Assembly (NCBI RefSeq): GCF_024679095.1
Contig: NC_066517.1
Coordinates: 21,965,040 to 22,029,039 of the forward strand
Length of the DNA: 64,000 nucleotides
Direction: 5' to 3'
Origin: Eriocheir sinensis
Lineage: Eukaryota; Arthropoda; Malacostraca; Decapoda; Varunidae
Positions within the stretch are counted from its first letter, which is position 1. Each line of letters starts with the position of its first letter. The notes beneath the pieces were generated by a model that was given only the letters and a program-made list of their open reading frames with translations, searched no databases and was not told where the DNA came from. This document shows positions 63,071-64,000 of this stretch, piece after piece. Made by a program: the position numbers and the translations under genes.

Positions 63071-63245
63071 TAGGTTCTCAGTCTTCAGGTCAGTTTACAC
63101 ACATACGTACACACACAATAAAAAGTAAAATAAAATAAAAGAAATATAAATAAATAGATAAATAAAAACATAAACAATAAAAAAAAACGGATTATGTCTT
63201 TTCCCTCACCAACACCACACGAAAAAGAGCTTAACGAAACCAGTA
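63071..63245. other. Unique A-rich sequence
   Basis: Short (AC)n near 63093-63117 and AAATAAATA motifs. No gene. Confidence 0.4.
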
Positions 63246-63249
63246 AATA

Positions 63250-63328
63250 AGCAGCGGGCTTTTTTTTAATTATTGTTTTCTTTTTTTTTAAGCCTTTGAG
63301 CTGTCTCCTTTGCTGTAAAAAAAAAAAT
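63250..63328 (+). mobile_element. SINE-like family B 3' part
   Basis: GCAGCGGGC, a T-run, GCCTTTGAGCTGTCTCCTTT and an 11-base A-run. Confidence 0.65.
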
Positions 63329-63599
63329 GCCCATCAAAACAAACCAAAGGAAAAAACACCCAATAAATCAACCATCCAATCACATTCATCTATCTGTCTA
63401 TCTCTCCTTTTTTATCTATTTCTTCCCTCTGTACTCAATCTTCCTTTCAGCTCCCCACCGAGAAACACCTCAATCAGCTTCCCTTACCCCCTCCCCCTCC
63501 CCCCAACACCTGGCGCAGTCTTTTTCCCCACAATTACCTGCACAACACCTGAAAATTAATCACGAGTATTCGAGCTCCAGGCAACGAAGACCACCATAG

Positions 63600-63676
<77 letters not shown>

Positions 63677-63804
63677 TCACGCACGTACAAACAGGGAATG
63701 AGACACGATTTATAAGATTCTCCAAAACTGCAAATTGAGAGAAACCTAAAAATTACCTCGAAAATGCAAATTACGCGAAGCTGCTTTCGTACGTGGACAG
63801 GAAT
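63329..63804. repeat. Unique flank and (AC)n
   Basis: (AC)n 63605-63672. 63330-63600 and 63673-63800 are unique, with no supported exon. Confidence 0.7.
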
Positions 63805-64000
63805 ATAAACAGTGGAGTGGAGATGGAGTGGAGGTGGAGTGAACAGGAGTGGAAGAAGTGAGGGTGGATGTTTAGTTAGGATGGGTGGAGTGGAATAGGG
63901 ATGGAGTGGAGGTGGAGTGAATAAGAGTGGAAGAAGTGAGGGTGGATGTTTAGTTAGGATGGGTGGAGTGGAATAGGGATGGAGTGAATAAGGCTGGAAG
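63805..64000. repeat. 78 bp minisatellite at right edge
   Basis: GAGTGGAAGAAGTGAGGGTG at 63847 and 63925, with GGATGTTTAGTTAGGATGGG in each unit and shorter GGAGTGGA repeats inside. The array continues off the window. Confidence 0.9.

Noticed and set aside
60465..63128. Many 60-148 residue frames reading YPVIPINVR/QLFQSTL
   Set aside because: Produced by the 29/30 bp minisatellite in all three frames.

Overview
The window looks like nuclear DNA from an arthropod, most plausibly a decapod crustacean and perhaps a crab. The reasons are: very dense, long (GA)n, (AC)n, (GGA)n, (AGT)n and (AAT)n microsatellites; many 80-300 bp purine- or pyrimidine-rich tandem arrays; dispersed short elements with A-rich 3' tails; and intron-like GT/AG signals. 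I see no bacterial-style operons, rRNA genes, convincing tRNAs or CRISPR arrays. The taxon is an inference from repeat style only.

Coding content is very low. The one strong gene model is a minus-strand exon at about 30796-28487. It has an ATG at 30787, and the reading frame runs to a stop at 28460. It encodes up to 775 residues: a Ser/Lys/Arg-rich head, about 30 alternating acidic/basic 20-residue repeats, and a short Ser/Ala-rich tail. A polypyrimidine-AG lies just before the ATG, and a possible donor lies near the 3' end. A phase-compatible 70 bp minus exon sits about 4.8 kb further downstream (23684-23615). Three weaker isolated exon candidates are at 43283-43351 (+), 45709-45644 (-) and 59047-59127 (+). 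Almost all other long open frames are translations of microsatellites.

Layout: 1-17 kb is microsatellites and purine/pyrimidine minisatellites. A three-copy 294 bp array with a nested SINE-like insertion fills 17.35-18.38 kb. Purine tracts and a mostly unique stretch (21.5-23.7 kb, with an ACGT-core motif cluster) follow. The repeat-protein gene and its repeat-rich upstream region lie at 28.4-32.8 kb. From 32.8 to 46.5 kb there is a mosaic of arrays, a 54 bp satellite seeded inside a dispersed element, a MITE-like element, SINE-like copies and a hairpin cluster. A 10 bp-period array lies at 49.06-49.76 kb, very long GA tracts at 52.9-53.9 kb, a 91 bp array at 56.6-57.25 kb, and a 2.5 kb 29/30 bp minisatellite at 60.55-63.07 kb.

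Two dispersed families recur through the window. Family A carries the core TACGAAAGCCTTGT and has about ten copies, some tandemly amplified. Family B is about 150 bp, has a 3' end GCCCTTGAGCTGTCTCCTTT followed by TGCTGTAAA, and has about six copies. I found no multi-gene system. The main interest lies in the repeat-protein gene, in how arrays arise from dispersed elements, and in several structured or periodic DNA blocks.
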